Below are positions 29,672 through 38,170 of a DNA stretch of 64,000 bases, piece after piece. This stretch comes from Brucella gallinifaecis (GTDB lineage: Bacteria > Pseudomonadota > Alphaproteobacteria > Rhizobiales > Rhizobiaceae), in the NCBI RefSeq assembly GCF_006476605.1, contig NZ_ML636807.1, positions 1 to 64,000 on the forward strand, given 5' to 3'. Position 1 is the first letter of the stretch; each line of letters starts with the position of its first letter. A program made the translations under genes and the position numbers. The notes beneath the pieces are model-generated. The model was given only the letters and a program-made list of their open reading frames with translations, ran no database searches and was not told where the DNA came from.

Positions 29672-30655
29672 ATGAGCAAGTCACTTGGCGAAAAAAGCGG
29701 CGCAACTGCGGGACGCGGGCGCATCTATGATTCCATCCTCGATACCATCGGCAATACCCCTTTGGTACGTATTGATAAATTTGCCAGGGAAAACGGCGTA
29801 GAAGCAAATCTTCTGGTAAAGCTTGAGTTCTTCAACCCATTGGCCAGTGTGAAAGACCGCCTCGGCCTTGCCCTGATCGAAGCGCTGGAAGCTCAAGGCA
29901 AAGCAGTTCCTGGCAAGACGGTTTTCGTAGAGCCAACCTCTGGCAATACGGGCATTGCTCTGGCCTTTGCCGCAGCCGCCAAGGGCTACCGGCTTGTCCT
30001 TACCATGCCGGAAACCATGTCAGTTGAGCGCCGAAAACTGCTCAAGCTGCTCGGTGCAGAGCTTGTTCTGACCGAAGGCGCAAAAGGCATGAAGGGCGCA
30101 ATTGCCAAAGCGGAAGAAATCGCTGAAGGCAACCCGAATGCCATCATTCCACAACAGTTCGAAAACCCGGCCAATCCTGAAATTCATCGCCTGACCACGG
30201 CTGAAGAAATCTGGAACGATACCAATGGTGAAGCCGATATTCTTATTTCCGGCATTGGAACAGGCGGCACAATCACCGGCGTTGGTCAGGTCATTAAGGC
30301 ACGCAAGCCATCGTTTAAAGTCATTGCTGTCGAGCCGAAAGATTCACCGGTTCTTTCCGGCGGCACTCCGGGACCACACAAGATTCAAGGCATTGGTGCA
30401 GGCTTCGCACCCAAAACACTGGATACCGGTGTTTATGATGAGATCATTCCGGTCTCCAACGAAGATTCATTTGCCAATTCGCGCCTGATTGCACGTCTCG
30501 AAGGCATTCCCGTCGGCATCTCGTCGGGTGCTGCACTGACCGCTGCTATCGAGGTTGGCAAGCGCCCTGAAAACAAGGGCAAGAACATCGTCATCATCAT
30601 TCCATCCTTCGCAGAACGTTACCTCTCAACTGCACTGTTTGAAGGTCTGGAATAA
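29672..30655 (+). CDS. cysK: Cysteine synthase A
   Basis: O-acetylserine sulfhydrylase that makes cysteine from O-acetylserine and sulfide. The 327-residue PLP enzyme has the Schiff-base Lys61 in [11 protein letters not shown], the [10 protein letters not shown] substrate loop, [12 protein letters not shown] for phosphate binding and VGISSGAAL near the end. Length and motifs fit CysK over CysM. The ATG follows AAGGAGATTATTCC. The N-terminus carries a 16-residue Gly/Lys-rich extension before [15 protein letters not shown]. Confidence 0.95.
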   Translation: MSKSLGEKSGATAGRGRIYDSILDTIGNTPLVRIDKFARENGVEANLLVKLEFFNPLASVKDRLGLALIEALEAQGKAVPGKTVFVEPTSGNTGIALAFAAAAKGYRLVLTMPETMSVERRKLLKLLGAELVLTEGAKGMKGAIAKAEEIAEGNPNAIIPQQFENPANPEIHRLTTAEEIWNDTNGEADILISGIGTGGTITGVGQVIKARKPSFKVIAVEPKDSPVLSGGTPGPHKIQGIGAGFAPKTLDTGVYDEIIPVSNEDSFANSRLIARLEGIPVGISSGAALTAAIEVGKRPENKGKNIVIIIPSFAERYLSTALFEGLE

Positions 30656-30661
30656 GCCACG

Positions 30662-30706
30662 ATTAAAGCGCGTATGATCTAAAAATAAGATCATACGCGC
30701 TTTAAT
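30662..30706. terminator. Bidirectional hairpin shared by cysK and a small convergent gene
   Basis: A 19-base perfect stem (30662-30680 with 30688-30706; core AAAGCGCGTATGATCT) and loop AAAAATA, T-rich on both strands. It lies six bases after the cysK stop and eight bases after the stop of the reverse-strand small gene. Confidence 0.8.
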
Positions 30707-30713
30707 TCATAAA

Positions 30714-30842
30714 TCAGTTCGTTGTACGCGCCGCGCAAGCCGGGCCAGGTCCGCGCATGTAATGGCGCTCGGGCCTGTAGCTTGGTGCGACGAATTCACG
30801 AATAACATTAACGCTGTCACGCAGCTGAACTATAATGTTCAT
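30714..30842 (-). CDS. Small basic hypothetical protein, 42 residues
   Basis: Begins MNIIVQLRDSVNVIREFVAP and ends in a polar, Arg/Pro/Gly-rich tail with one cysteine (YRPERHYMRGPGPACAAR). GAAGAGGTGAAGGCG provides a binding site before the ATG. An upstream extension to 30953 is possible but its sequence looks untranslated. No membrane span. I do not recognise the family. A CtrA-like box lies about 140 bases upstream and a strong shared terminator just downstream, both arguing for a real transcription unit. Confidence 0.55.
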   Translation of the reverse strand: MNIIVQLRDSVNVIREFVAPSYRPERHYMRGPGPACAARTTN

Positions 30843-30984
30843 CGCCTTCACCTCTTCACCAAATTGCTTCTCGAAAATGATGCCAGGCGCAAACCCGCAT
30901 AGGGTTAAAGCAATGTTTTTTTGCTCCCAACATCTTAATGAAAACTTTAACAATTAAAGATGAACAACCCCTGAATCCGCATGG

Positions 30985-31000
30985 TTAAGGTTAAGTTAAC
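30985..31000. promoter_or_regulatory. Candidate CtrA binding site
   Basis: TTAA, seven bases, TTAAC: an exact match to the full CtrA consensus TTAA-N7-TTAAC, also containing a third TTAA. It lies between the terminator of the dehydrogenase gene and the 42-residue gene, which it could regulate. CtrA control of a cell-cycle regulon is conserved in these bacteria; binding here is inferred. Confidence 0.5.
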
Positions 31001-31066
31001 GGTAAGGATATTCAGCTTTTCCACAAGTGTGGGAAATTAGCCACCAATAAAAAAGACAACAATAAA

Positions 31067-31088
31067 AAGCCGGTGCGAACACCGGCTT
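31067..31088 (-). terminator. Terminator of the 3-hydroxybutyryl-CoA dehydrogenase gene
   Basis: Nine-base stem AAGCCGGTG/CACCGGCTT with loop CGAA and a T-rich tail on the reverse strand, about 25 bases past the stop. Confidence 0.85.
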
Positions 31089-31113
31089 GTCAGCTCAGTT
31101 GTTACATCTTTAA

Positions 31114-31989
31114 TTAGCGTGTCGGAACGGGGGTCTCACCACGATAATCATAAAAGCCACGCCCGGTCTTACGCCCCAGCCAGCCAGCTTCAACATATTT
31201 GACCAAAAGCGGGCATGGACGATATTTCGAGTCCGACAAGCCATCATGCAGCACCTGCATGATCGACAGACAAGTATCAAGACCGATAAAGTCAGCAAGC
31301 TGCAATGGACCCATCGGGTGATTTGCACCAAGCTTCATCGCCGTATCAATCGCTTCTACGCTACCAACGCCTTCATAGAGCGTGTAGATCGCTTCATTGA
31401 TCATCGGCAGCAAAATACGATTGACGATAAAAGCCGGAAAATCTTCAGCAACCGTCACAGTCTTGCCAAGCGCGGTGACAAAATCCTTCGACTTGCGAAA
31501 AGTTTCTTCATCGGTTGCAATACCGCGAACCAGTTCAACCAGTTTCATCAACGGAACCGGATTCATAAAATGAATACCGATAAAACGTTCCGGGCGATCA
31601 GTTGTTGATGCCAGGCGCGTGATCGAAATCGAAGATGTATTGGTTGCAACAATCGCTTCGGGATTGAGCACGGGACAAAGCTGGCTAAAAATCTTGCGCT
31701 TGATGGTCTCATCTTCAGTCGCAGCTTCAATGGCCAGATCGACGCCAGCAAGATCTTCCATCGAATTGGCCGCACGGATCAGCTTCATCGCATCCGCACG
31801 CTGCTGTTCTTGAAGCTTACCGGAAGAAACCTGCCGGGCCATATTGCCATTGATTGTGGCAATTCCTTTTTCAAGACGTTCAGCCGATGCATCATGCACA
31901 AGCACTTCATATCCTGCCAATGCGCATACATGAGCAATTCCGCCACCCATCTGGCCAGCGCCAACAATACCTACCGTTTTAATTGCCAC
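31114..31989 (-). CDS. 3-hydroxybutyryl-CoA dehydrogenase
   Basis: NAD(P)-dependent oxidation or reduction between acetoacetyl-CoA and 3-hydroxybutyryl-CoA, in fatty-acid or polyhydroxybutyrate metabolism. The 291-residue protein has the Rossmann motif VGIVGAGQMGGGIAHVCA, the catalytic histidine in FIGIHFMNPVPLMKLVE, and a C-terminal dimerisation domain ending GRGFYDYRG. I start at GTG 31989 because GGAGGAG stands ten bases before it and the sequence then begins (M)AIKTVGIVGAG as in homologues; ATG codons at 32010 and 32016 are alternatives. It lies directly downstream of etfBA, consistent with electron transfer from acyl-CoA oxidation. Confidence 0.92.
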   Translation of the reverse strand: MAIKTVGIVGAGQMGGGIAHVCALAGYEVLVHDASAERLEKGIATINGNMARQVSSGKLQEQQRADAMKLIRAANSMEDLAGVDLAIEAATEDETIKRKIFSQLCPVLNPEAIVATNTSSISITRLASTTDRPERFIGIHFMNPVPLMKLVELVRGIATDEETFRKSKDFVTALGKTVTVAEDFPAFIVNRILLPMINEAIYTLYEGVGSVEAIDTAMKLGANHPMGPLQLADFIGLDTCLSIMQVLHDGLSDSKYRPCPLLVKYVEAGWLGRKTGRGFYDYRGETPVPTR

Positions 31990-32105
31990 AGTATCTACTC
32001 CTCCATGCATACGCATTCGCGCTTATAAAAAGCCTGCCTCACAAGACAGCTAAAAGCAAAAAATTGCAAGACCGTCACGCGAGCCGCTCCTGCGTATAAA
32101 ATTTA

Positions 32106-32136
32106 AAAAGGCGGCAGGTTGAGCCTACCGCCTTTT
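32106..32136 (-). terminator. etfA terminator
   Basis: Hairpin AAAGGCGG/CCGCCTTT with an inner AGG/CCT pairing, followed on the reverse strand by T's, just past the etfA stop. Confidence 0.8.
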
Positions 32137-32143
32137 CGTTCAA

Positions 32144-33073
32144 TCAGAGCGCTTTTTCAAACTCTGGCAGCAGAGTGAAGAGATCACCGACAAGACCATA
32201 ATCGGCCACCTGGAAGATCGGTGCTTCTTCATCCTTGTTAATCGCTACGATTATGCGACTGTCTTTCATGCCTGCCAGATGCTGAATCGCACCCGAGATA
32301 CCCACCGCGATGTAAAGTTCAGGCGCAACCACCTTGCCGGTCTGACCAACCTGCCAGTCATTTGGTGCATAGCCAGCATCAACCGCTGCACGGCTGGCGC
32401 CAACCGCTGCACCCAGCTTGTCAGCAACAGGAAGAATCACTTCTTCAAATTTTTCCGACGAACCAAGTGCACGGCCACCCGAGATGATAATCTTGGCAGA
32501 GGTCAGTTCCGGGCGATCACCACCCGACAATGCATTTTCAACAAAGCTCGAAAGCGCAGGATCGTTCGCAGCATTGACACTTTCAACTTGAGCAGAACCG
32601 CCTTCGCCCGTTGCCGAGAAAGACGCCGTGCGAACCGTAATAACCTTCTTGGCATCACTCGACTGCACAGTCTGGATCGCGTTACCTGCATAGATCGGAC
32701 GCTTGAAAGTGTCAGCGGACACAACTTCCATGATTTCCGAAAGCTGCATCACATCAAGAAGCGCTGCAACGCGCGGCAGCACATTCTTGGCAGAGGTCGT
32801 TGCTGGCGCAATGATCGTGTCATAATTGCTCGCCAGTTCAACAATTGTCGCTGCCAGCGGCTCAGCCAGACGATTTTCCAGCGCATCGCTTTCAGCAAGC
32901 AGAACCTTGCGCACACCGACAAGCTTGGCGGCAGCATCGGCCACAGCTTTTGCGCCCTTGCCTGCAACCAGAATATCAATATCACCACCGATCCTGGCTG
33001 CTGCTGTCAGCGCCTTTGCAGTCTGATCGGAAAGGCTTGCATTGTCATGTTCGGCGATAAGAAGAATAGCCAT
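32144..33073 (-). CDS. etfA: Electron transfer flavoprotein subunit alpha
   Basis: FAD-binding subunit that passes electrons from acyl-CoA and related dehydrogenases to ETF-ubiquinone oxidoreductase. The 309-residue protein shows the C-terminal FAD domain: GGRALGSSEKFEEVILPVAD, GAAVGASRAAVDAGYAPNDWQVGQTGKVV and YIAVGISGAIQHLAGMKDS, all diagnostic. It follows etfB by 21 bases with which it forms an operon. Confidence 0.97.
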   Translation of the reverse strand: MAILLIAEHDNASLSDQTAKALTAAARIGGDIDILVAGKGAKAVADAAAKLVGVRKVLLAESDALENRLAEPLAATIVELASNYDTIIAPATTSAKNVLPRVAALLDVMQLSEIMEVVSADTFKRPIYAGNAIQTVQSSDAKKVITVRTASFSATGEGGSAQVESVNAANDPALSSFVENALSGGDRPELTSAKIIISGGRALGSSEKFEEVILPVADKLGAAVGASRAAVDAGYAPNDWQVGQTGKVVAPELYIAVGISGAIQHLAGMKDSRIIVAINKDEEAPIFQVADYGLVGDLFTLLPEFEKAL

Positions 33074-33094
33074 GTGTTTATCCCTTCCGATGTC

Positions 33095-33841
33095 TTACAA
33101 TACGCCGTCGGCTTTAAGCTTCTCAACCAGCTCAGAAACCGAACCAACCTTCACGCCAGCCTTGCGGCCACCCGGTTCTTCAGTTTTCAAAACCTTGAGG
33201 CGCGGCGCAATATCAGCACCAAAATCAGCCGGTGATTTTTCATCAAGCGGCTTCTTCTTGGCTTTCATAATGTTTGGCAGCGATGCATAGCGCGGCTGGT
33301 TAAGACGCAAATCAACCGTAACAATCGCCGGAAGCTTCACATCAATGGTCTGAAGGCCGCCATCGACTTCGCGCGTGACCTTGGCCGAACCGTCGCCGAG
33401 CTCAACTTTCGATGCAAAAGTTGCCTGACTCCAGTTGAGCAGTGCCGACAACATCTGGCCGGTCTGGTTGCTGTCGTCATCAATCGCCTGCTTGCCAAGG
33501 AATACGAGATCCGGCTGTTCAGCTTCGACCACGCCCTTCAGCACCTTGGCAACGCCAAGCGGCTCGACTGTTTCATCAGTCTTGACCAGAATTGCACGGT
33601 CAGCCCCCATGGCAAGAGCGGTACGCAATGTTTCCTGCGCCTGTGCCGGTCCAACAGAAACCACGACAATTTCCGTAACCTTGCCAGCTTCCTTCAAACG
33701 GATCGCTTCTTCAACCGCGATCTCGTCAAAAGGGTTCATCGACATCTTGACATTGGCAAGCTCAATGCCTGAACCATCACCCTTAACACGGATCTTTACG
33801 TTGTAATCTACAACCCGCTTTACTGCGACAAGGACTTTCAT
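33095..33841 (-). CDS. etfB: Electron transfer flavoprotein subunit beta
   Basis: AMP-binding partner of EtfA, 248 residues: [20 protein letters not shown] at the start, the VEEAIRLKE recognition loop and the [30 protein letters not shown] block, which includes lysines that are methylated in homologues. A METTL20-like methyltransferase gene, the type that modifies these lysines, lies 26 kb away at 59633-60289. Confidence 0.97.
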   Translation of the reverse strand: MKVLVAVKRVVDYNVKIRVKGDGSGIELANVKMSMNPFDEIAVEEAIRLKEAGKVTEIVVVSVGPAQAQETLRTALAMGADRAILVKTDETVEPLGVAKVLKGVVEAEQPDLVFLGKQAIDDDSNQTGQMLSALLNWSQATFASKVELGDGSAKVTREVDGGLQTIDVKLPAIVTVDLRLNQPRYASLPNIMKAKKKPLDEKSPADFGADIAPRLKVLKTEEPGGRKAGVKVGSVSELVEKLKADGVL

Positions 33842-34081
33842 CCGCGATTACCTCTTCAATGACTTTTGCGACCTGACTATGCCGCCATGAATCTTTGCCC
33901 GCATGCCAGAATCCGACATGACAACGCTGCTGACAGAAACACCGTTAAATCCAGCACTCCCCCGCAGCATCAGGAACCGGCACGAAACCTAAAGACGGTT
34001 GACGTGCGCGTCAATCGCGTATGGGCGGCAATATCGATTTAAATGCATATATTCTGGCAGATAATCATTCCGTTTTCGCAC

Positions 34082-34351
34082 TAGGGTCAGGACTCATTGA
34101 TTTGACGGGAATGGTGTGAGGCCATCCGTTCGGATACGAGAAGAAAAGACGTAGGAAATGTGGTTCATTTTCAAGACTTTTCGACGAAGTAGGCCGGGCG
34201 GATGGGCCACATCCTTCGGACATCGAAATGACGTGACGATCTGCTGCGTCGAGCCGCTCAACCGGGGGAACTACCCCGGTCCTCACGTCTCTCCTTGCAT
34301 ATCTGGTCATTTCAGATGCCATTCTCATCAAATCAATGAGTCCTGCCCCTA
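34082..34351 (+). mobile_element. MITE-like element, copy B
   Basis: A 270-base copy with ends TAGGGTCAGGACTCATTGAT and the complementary right end. Relative to copies A, C and D both ends carry the same two changes, so pairing between the ends is preserved. The inner hairpin CCGGGG/CCCCGG is kept. It is the only copy in a divergent intergenic region, far from either gene's start. Confidence 0.85.
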
Positions 34352-34478
34352 ACATTCATCGGAGTGCATATAATCAGTTTGATAGTCTTCAACACACTTC
34401 ACCGCATCATTTCTGATCCTCCCACTTTCATGGCGTTTACAAGCTCAAACCCATGGGCTAGGAAAGCAGCCTAAATAT

Positions 34479-34508
34479 CCGGTCGCAGCCTACCCGGTCA
34501 AAACAAGG
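34479..34508 (+). promoter_or_regulatory. PreQ1-I riboswitch controlling queCDE
   Basis: CCGGTCGCAGCCTACCCGG is followed by TC and AAAACAAGG. It follows the layout of the class I preQ1 aptamer (for example Thermoanaerobacter tengcongensis, with GUCGCAGU..CCC and AAAACAAGG): a short P1 stem, a loop containing UCGCAG, the ligand-reading C before the 3' arm, and the A-rich tail ending in AAGG. Here the AAGGA of the tail is also the queC ribosome-binding site, ten bases before the ATG, so ligand binding should block translation when preQ1 is plentiful. P1 is only four base pairs. Confidence 0.82.
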
Positions 34509-34518
34509 ACTCAAAACA

Positions 34519-35217
34519 ATGAAGACACTTGTCATCTGCTCCGGCGGATTGGACTCAGTTTCGCTTGCTCATAAAATTGCAGCGGAACATCAACTCACTG
34601 GCCTTATCTCTTTCGATTACGGCCAACGACACAAAAAGGAACTGAGCTTCGCACAGGCCTGTGCCAGACGGCTTAACGTTGCGCACCAGATCATCGATAT
34701 CAGCCCGATCGGGGCCAGTCTGACAGGCTCGGCGCTGACTGATAAAATTGATGTGCCCGATGGTCATTATGCCGAAGAAACAATGAAAATAACCGTTGTT
34801 CCCAACCGCAATGCCATCATGATGACTATCGCTTTTGGCGTAGCAGCAGCACAAAAAGCCGACGCCGTGGCGCTTGCTGTTCACGGTGGTGATCACTTCA
34901 TTTATCCAGATTGCCGTCCCGGCTTTATCAATGCTTTCCAGACCATGCAAAATCATGCGCTGGAGGGCTATGCCGATATTCGGCTGCTTGCACCATATGT
35001 TCAAAAGTCCAAAAGCGACATCGTGATCGATGGTGCAAAATACAAGACACCATTTGAGGCAACATGGTCGTGCTACAAGGGCGGCGAGCATCATTGTGGG
35101 CGTTGCGGCACCTGTGTTGAACGACGCGAGGCCTTTCACCTCGCAGGCATCACGGATCCGACCCGTTATGAAGATGCTGATTTCTGGCGCTCGACAATCG
35201 AAAATAGGAGCGCCTGA
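34519..35217 (+). CDS. queC: 7-cyano-7-deazaguanine synthase QueC
   Basis: ATP-dependent amidation of carboxydeazaguanine to preQ0, precursor of queuosine. The 232-residue protein has the PP-loop SGGLDSVSL at residues 8-16, the EETMKITVVPNRNAIMM block and the C-terminal zinc cysteines in GGEHHCGRCGTCVERREAF. First gene of the queC-queD-queE operon, translated from an AAGGA site embedded in a preQ1-I riboswitch. Its stop codon overlaps the queD start (TGATG). Confidence 0.97.
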   Translation: MKTLVICSGGLDSVSLAHKIAAEHQLTGLISFDYGQRHKKELSFAQACARRLNVAHQIIDISPIGASLTGSALTDKIDVPDGHYAEETMKITVVPNRNAIMMTIAFGVAAAQKADAVALAVHGGDHFIYPDCRPGFINAFQTMQNHALEGYADIRLLAPYVQKSKSDIVIDGAKYKTPFEATWSCYKGGEHHCGRCGTCVERREAFHLAGITDPTRYEDADFWRSTIENRSA

Positions 35218-35585
35218 TGTTTCGCATCACCAAGGAGTTCCATTTCTCTGCTTCGCATCAGTTGACACAGCTCCCCGCCGATCATCAATGCGCACGGTTG
35301 CACGGGCATAACTATATCGTGGAAATTGAACTATCCGCCAATGATCTCGATCAGCATGGCTTTGTCCGTGATTATCACGAGCTTGCGCCGTTAAAGCACT
35401 ATATTGATAATGAACTTGATCACCGTCATCTCAATGATGTGCTTGGGCATGATCGTGTAACGGCAGAGTTTCTGGCACGTCACCTTTATGACTGGTGCAA
35501 GACGCGCTGGCAGGAAGTCACCGCTGTAAGGGTCAGTGAAACGCCCAAAACATGGGCGGAATATCGGCCCGGAAATAGAATATGA
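35217..35585 (+). CDS. queD: 6-carboxytetrahydropterin synthase QueD
   Basis: Converts dihydroneopterin triphosphate to 6-carboxy-5,6,7,8-tetrahydropterin. The 122-residue protein has zinc histidines H14, H29 and H31 and catalytic C25 in CARLHGHNY, plus the D-H-x-x-L and terminal [12 protein letters not shown] blocks. It overlaps both neighbours, so the three gene products are translationally coupled. Confidence 0.96.
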   Translation: MFRITKEFHFSASHQLTQLPADHQCARLHGHNYIVEIELSANDLDQHGFVRDYHELAPLKHYIDNELDHRHLNDVLGHDRVTAEFLARHLYDWCKTRWQEVTAVRVSETPKTWAEYRPGNRI

Positions 35586-36313
35586 AAGCCGGTCCCGAAA
35601 TCCGCATCAGCGAGATTTTCGGTCCAACCATTCAGGGCGAAGGCGTATTAAGCGGCGAGCCGACTGTTTTTGTGCGCACAGGTGGCTGCGACTATCGCTG
35701 CGCATGGTGTGACAGTCTGCACGCTGTTGAAAGCCGTTTTCGCCATGACTGGAAACCGATGAGCATTGATGCCATATGGCAAGAAGTGACGACACTTTCA
35801 GGAAAAAAGCCCATAACAGTGTCACTTTCTGGCGGCAATCCAGCCATTCAGCCTTTGGGGCCACTGATCGATCATGGTCACGCGCAAAATTATCGCTTTG
35901 CACTGGAAACCCAGGGATCGGTAGCAAAAGACTGGTTCGCCAAACTCGATACACTTGTACTCAGCCCGAAACCGCCTTCAAGCGGCATGCAAACAGACTG
36001 GAATGCACTTGCCAGCTGCATCGATGCAGCTGGACCAAAACCAAAGACTGTGCTGAAATTCGTGGTCTTTGACGATGCAGATTATGCTTTTGCGAAGGCG
36101 ACATCGGCACTTCACCCGCATCTCCCCATCTATCTTCAGCCCGGCAATCACACGCCGCCCCCACCCGAAGATGACGATGCACGCATCGATATGGATGGTA
36201 TCATGAACCGCATGGAATGGCTGATCGACAAGGTAATGGCAGATCGCTGGTTTGAGGCGCGTGTCCTGCCCCAGCTTCATGTGCTGATCTGGGGCAATAA
36301 GCGCGGCGTTTAA
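35582..36313 (+). CDS. queE: 7-carboxy-7-deazaguanine synthase QueE
   Basis: Radical SAM enzyme that rearranges carboxytetrahydropterin to carboxydeazaguanine. The 243-residue protein has the cluster motif CDYRCAWC (Cys36, Cys40, Cys43), the [15 protein letters not shown] start and the [12 protein letters not shown] glycine-rich SAM-contact block. With QueC and QueD it gives preQ0; no folE or queF is visible in the window, so those steps must be elsewhere. It overlaps queD by four bases. Confidence 0.95.
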   Translation: MKAGPEIRISEIFGPTIQGEGVLSGEPTVFVRTGGCDYRCAWCDSLHAVESRFRHDWKPMSIDAIWQEVTTLSGKKPITVSLSGGNPAIQPLGPLIDHGHAQNYRFALETQGSVAKDWFAKLDTLVLSPKPPSSGMQTDWNALASCIDAAGPKPKTVLKFVVFDDADYAFAKATSALHPHLPIYLQPGNHTPPPPEDDDARIDMDGIMNRMEWLIDKVMADRWFEARVLPQLHVLIWGNKRGV

Positions 36314-36356
36314 ATCCAGCCGCAACGCGCATTGTCGTCAGGCCTCACGGCAATGC

Positions 36357-36941
36357 CTATCGGTTTTGGCCCGGCACCCAAAGAACATCCCTCGCACCAT
36401 TATCATTGACGGAGCGTGCGGCGACAAACAGAAAATCGGAGAGGCGGTTGATATATTGCAGCGCCTCTTTCGAGACCACTTCGCCCTCAACCTTGGCAAG
36501 CGCCACCATCAGCCTTTCAGCCCTTCGGGAAACAGTACGCGCCAGATGCAGGGCCGCTGACGCCGCCGAACCTCCCGGCAGAATGAACGAGCGCAGTGGC
36601 GGAATATCCGCATTCAGATAATCAATGTCAGATTCAAGCCGCTCAACCTGCGAGGCAACAATACGCAGCGGCTCGTAAGCCAGTGGTTCGCCATCATCAG
36701 GTGTTGAAAGATCGGCGCCAAGATCGAACAGATCATTCTGAATACGCATAAGCATCACATCAATATGCTTGTAATCTGCACTATCAGTATGAAGCCGCAC
36801 AAGACCAATACAGGCATTGGTCTCATCAACCGTGCCATAGGCCTCCACACGCAGATCCGATTTCAGACGACGTGCACCCGATGTCAGGCCCGTTGTGCCA
36901 TCATCACCCGTGCGTGTATAAATCTTGTTGAGTTTCACCAT
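36357..36941 (-). CDS. Cob(I)yrinic acid a,c-diamide adenosyltransferase, PduO type
   Basis: ATP:corrinoid adenosyltransferase that makes adenosylcobalamin. The 194-residue protein begins KIYTRTGDDGTTGL and has the family motifs YGTVDETNA, ILPGGSAASAALHLARTVSRRAER and YINRLSDFLFVAAR. This is the PduO/MMAB fold, unrelated to CobA/BtuR. It is followed three bases upstream by a small twin-helix protein on the same strand. Confidence 0.95.
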   Translation of the reverse strand: MVKLNKIYTRTGDDGTTGLTSGARRLKSDLRVEAYGTVDETNACIGLVRLHTDSADYKHIDVMLMRIQNDLFDLGADLSTPDDGEPLAYEPLRIVASQVERLESDIDYLNADIPPLRSFILPGGSAASAALHLARTVSRRAERLMVALAKVEGEVVSKEALQYINRLSDFLFVAARSVNDNGARDVLWVPGQNR

Positions 36942-36943
36942 TG

Positions 36944-37147
36944 TTACTGTCCGCTTGCCTGTCTTGCAAAATAGATAGCGCCTATGACCAGCAAAATTGC
37001 AACAAACTGCAACAGGACACGCAACTGCATCATCTTGTTGGAGAAATTGCCGTCACCACCGCGCATCATATTGCGCAGGCCAATAATCAGAACAATAGCC
37101 ACTGCAACAACGGCCACGATAACCGCTGCCTTGAACACAAAACCCAT
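36944..37147 (-). CDS. Small twin-transmembrane protein (HIG1-like)
   Basis: A 67-residue protein with two hydrophobic helices, AAVIVAVVAVAIVLIIGL (residues 7-24) and VLLQFVAILLVIGAIYFA (about 44-61), joined by the RNMMRGGDGNFSNKMMQLR loop with the QLRVLLQF phrase of the alphaproteobacterial HIG1-domain family. Mitochondrial HIG1 relatives support cytochrome oxidase assembly. It lies upstream of the cobalamin adenosyltransferase gene on the same strand with two bases between. Confidence 0.87.
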   Translation of the reverse strand: MGFVFKAAVIVAVVAVAIVLIIGLRNMMRGGDGNFSNKMMQLRVLLQFVAILLVIGAIYFARQASGQ

Positions 37148-37184
37148 TTATAGTCCTCCCATGGTCTGCCGTCTTTTTCTAAAC

Positions 37185-38027
37185 TCAGGACTGGTCAGAC
37201 AGCATTTTATATAGCCAGCGTGATGGCAGCAGACGCCGTGCCAGAATACCCAGTTTTGCCGGTCGTGTAACCACGTAATGCGGACGCGGCCTTGGCGCTT
37301 CCAATGCATGAAGAAGTACCGCGTAAACCGCTTCCGGGCCAAGCTTGTTTTTGGATTTCGTTCCGCCACCATCAAGCTTTGCCATCTGGCGCTGATAGAG
37401 TTCGCGATGCACGGAATGCTCAAGATCAATATTTGCACGGGCATGAATGGCGGCATTATAAGTGAACTGAGAGGCAATCGGACCCGGCTCAATCAACGAT
37501 ACTTCAATGCCGGAGCCTTCAAGCTCCATGCGTTGCGCCATCATCAGGCCTTCAAGCGCAAATTTCGATGCCACATAAGCACCGCGCCATTTCATCGGCA
37601 CAAGCCCCAGAATAGACGAACAATGAACGATCCGGCCATGGCCCTGCTTGCGCATGATGGGAATTATACGCCGTGTGAGATCATGCCAGCCAAAAAAATT
37701 GGCTTCAAACTGCATGCGTAACGCTTCAACCGGAAGATCCTCGATTGCCCCCGGCTGCGCATAGGCACCATTGTTAAAAAGCGCATCCAGCCTGCCATCG
37801 GTTGCACGCAAGACTTCATCAACCAGCGCTGCGATTGATTGCGGCTCGGTATAATCGAGATAGAAAGCCTCAATCACCTTGGCTTTCAATGCTGCAATAT
37901 CATCATCTTTACGTGCAGTGGCAAACACGCGCCACCCGGCCTGATGCAAAGCTGTCGCGCAATAGGCACCAATACCGGAAGAGCAACCGGTTATAAGAAT
38001 GTTTCGCTTCACATTGTCAAAGACCAT
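37185..38027 (-). CDS. Short-chain dehydrogenase/reductase
   Basis: A 280-residue classical SDR: cofactor motif ILITGCSSGIGAYCA near the N-terminus, NNGAYAQPGA in place of the NNAG motif, catalytic Ser in GRIVHCSSILG and the YxxxK pair in GAYVASKFALEGL. The extended C-terminus resembles membrane-associated reductases. The substrate is unknown. The open frame reaches GTG 38057, but ATG 38027 gives the better N-terminus. Confidence 0.9.
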   Translation of the reverse strand: MVFDNVKRNILITGCSSGIGAYCATALHQAGWRVFATARKDDDIAALKAKVIEAFYLDYTEPQSIAALVDEVLRATDGRLDALFNNGAYAQPGAIEDLPVEALRMQFEANFFGWHDLTRRIIPIMRKQGHGRIVHCSSILGLVPMKWRGAYVASKFALEGLMMAQRMELEGSGIEVSLIEPGPIASQFTYNAAIHARANIDLEHSVHRELYQRQMAKLDGGGTKSKNKLGPEAVYAVLLHALEAPRPRPHYVVTRPAKLGILARRLLPSRWLYKMLSDQS

Positions 38028-38170
38028 ATATGGATTCCGCTTCTGCTTTTTGGTCACAGTGCTTGATTCGTAACCAGTTTAAAACGACTATCCCCTTGCA
38101 ATATTGAATCTAATACTAGATTTAAAAGCGTTTGAAATGAATGTCAGTCGACCGAAGGATTAATCTGCGG

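Larger units (their letters stand above)
33842..34518. other. Divergent region of etfB and queC with an inserted repeat
   Basis: About 680 bases between two divergently transcribed genes. It contains the MITE-like copy B at 34082-34351 and the preQ1-I riboswitch at 34479-34508. Nothing else that I can support as a gene is present. Confidence 0.6.

Noticed and set aside
34158-34352. An approximately 62-codon frame (starting MWFIFKTFRR) conserved in copies A, B and D of the repeat
   Set aside because: Both strands of the element are open, copy C breaks the frame with a stop, there is no binding site and conservation is explained by the repeat. I treat it as non-coding.
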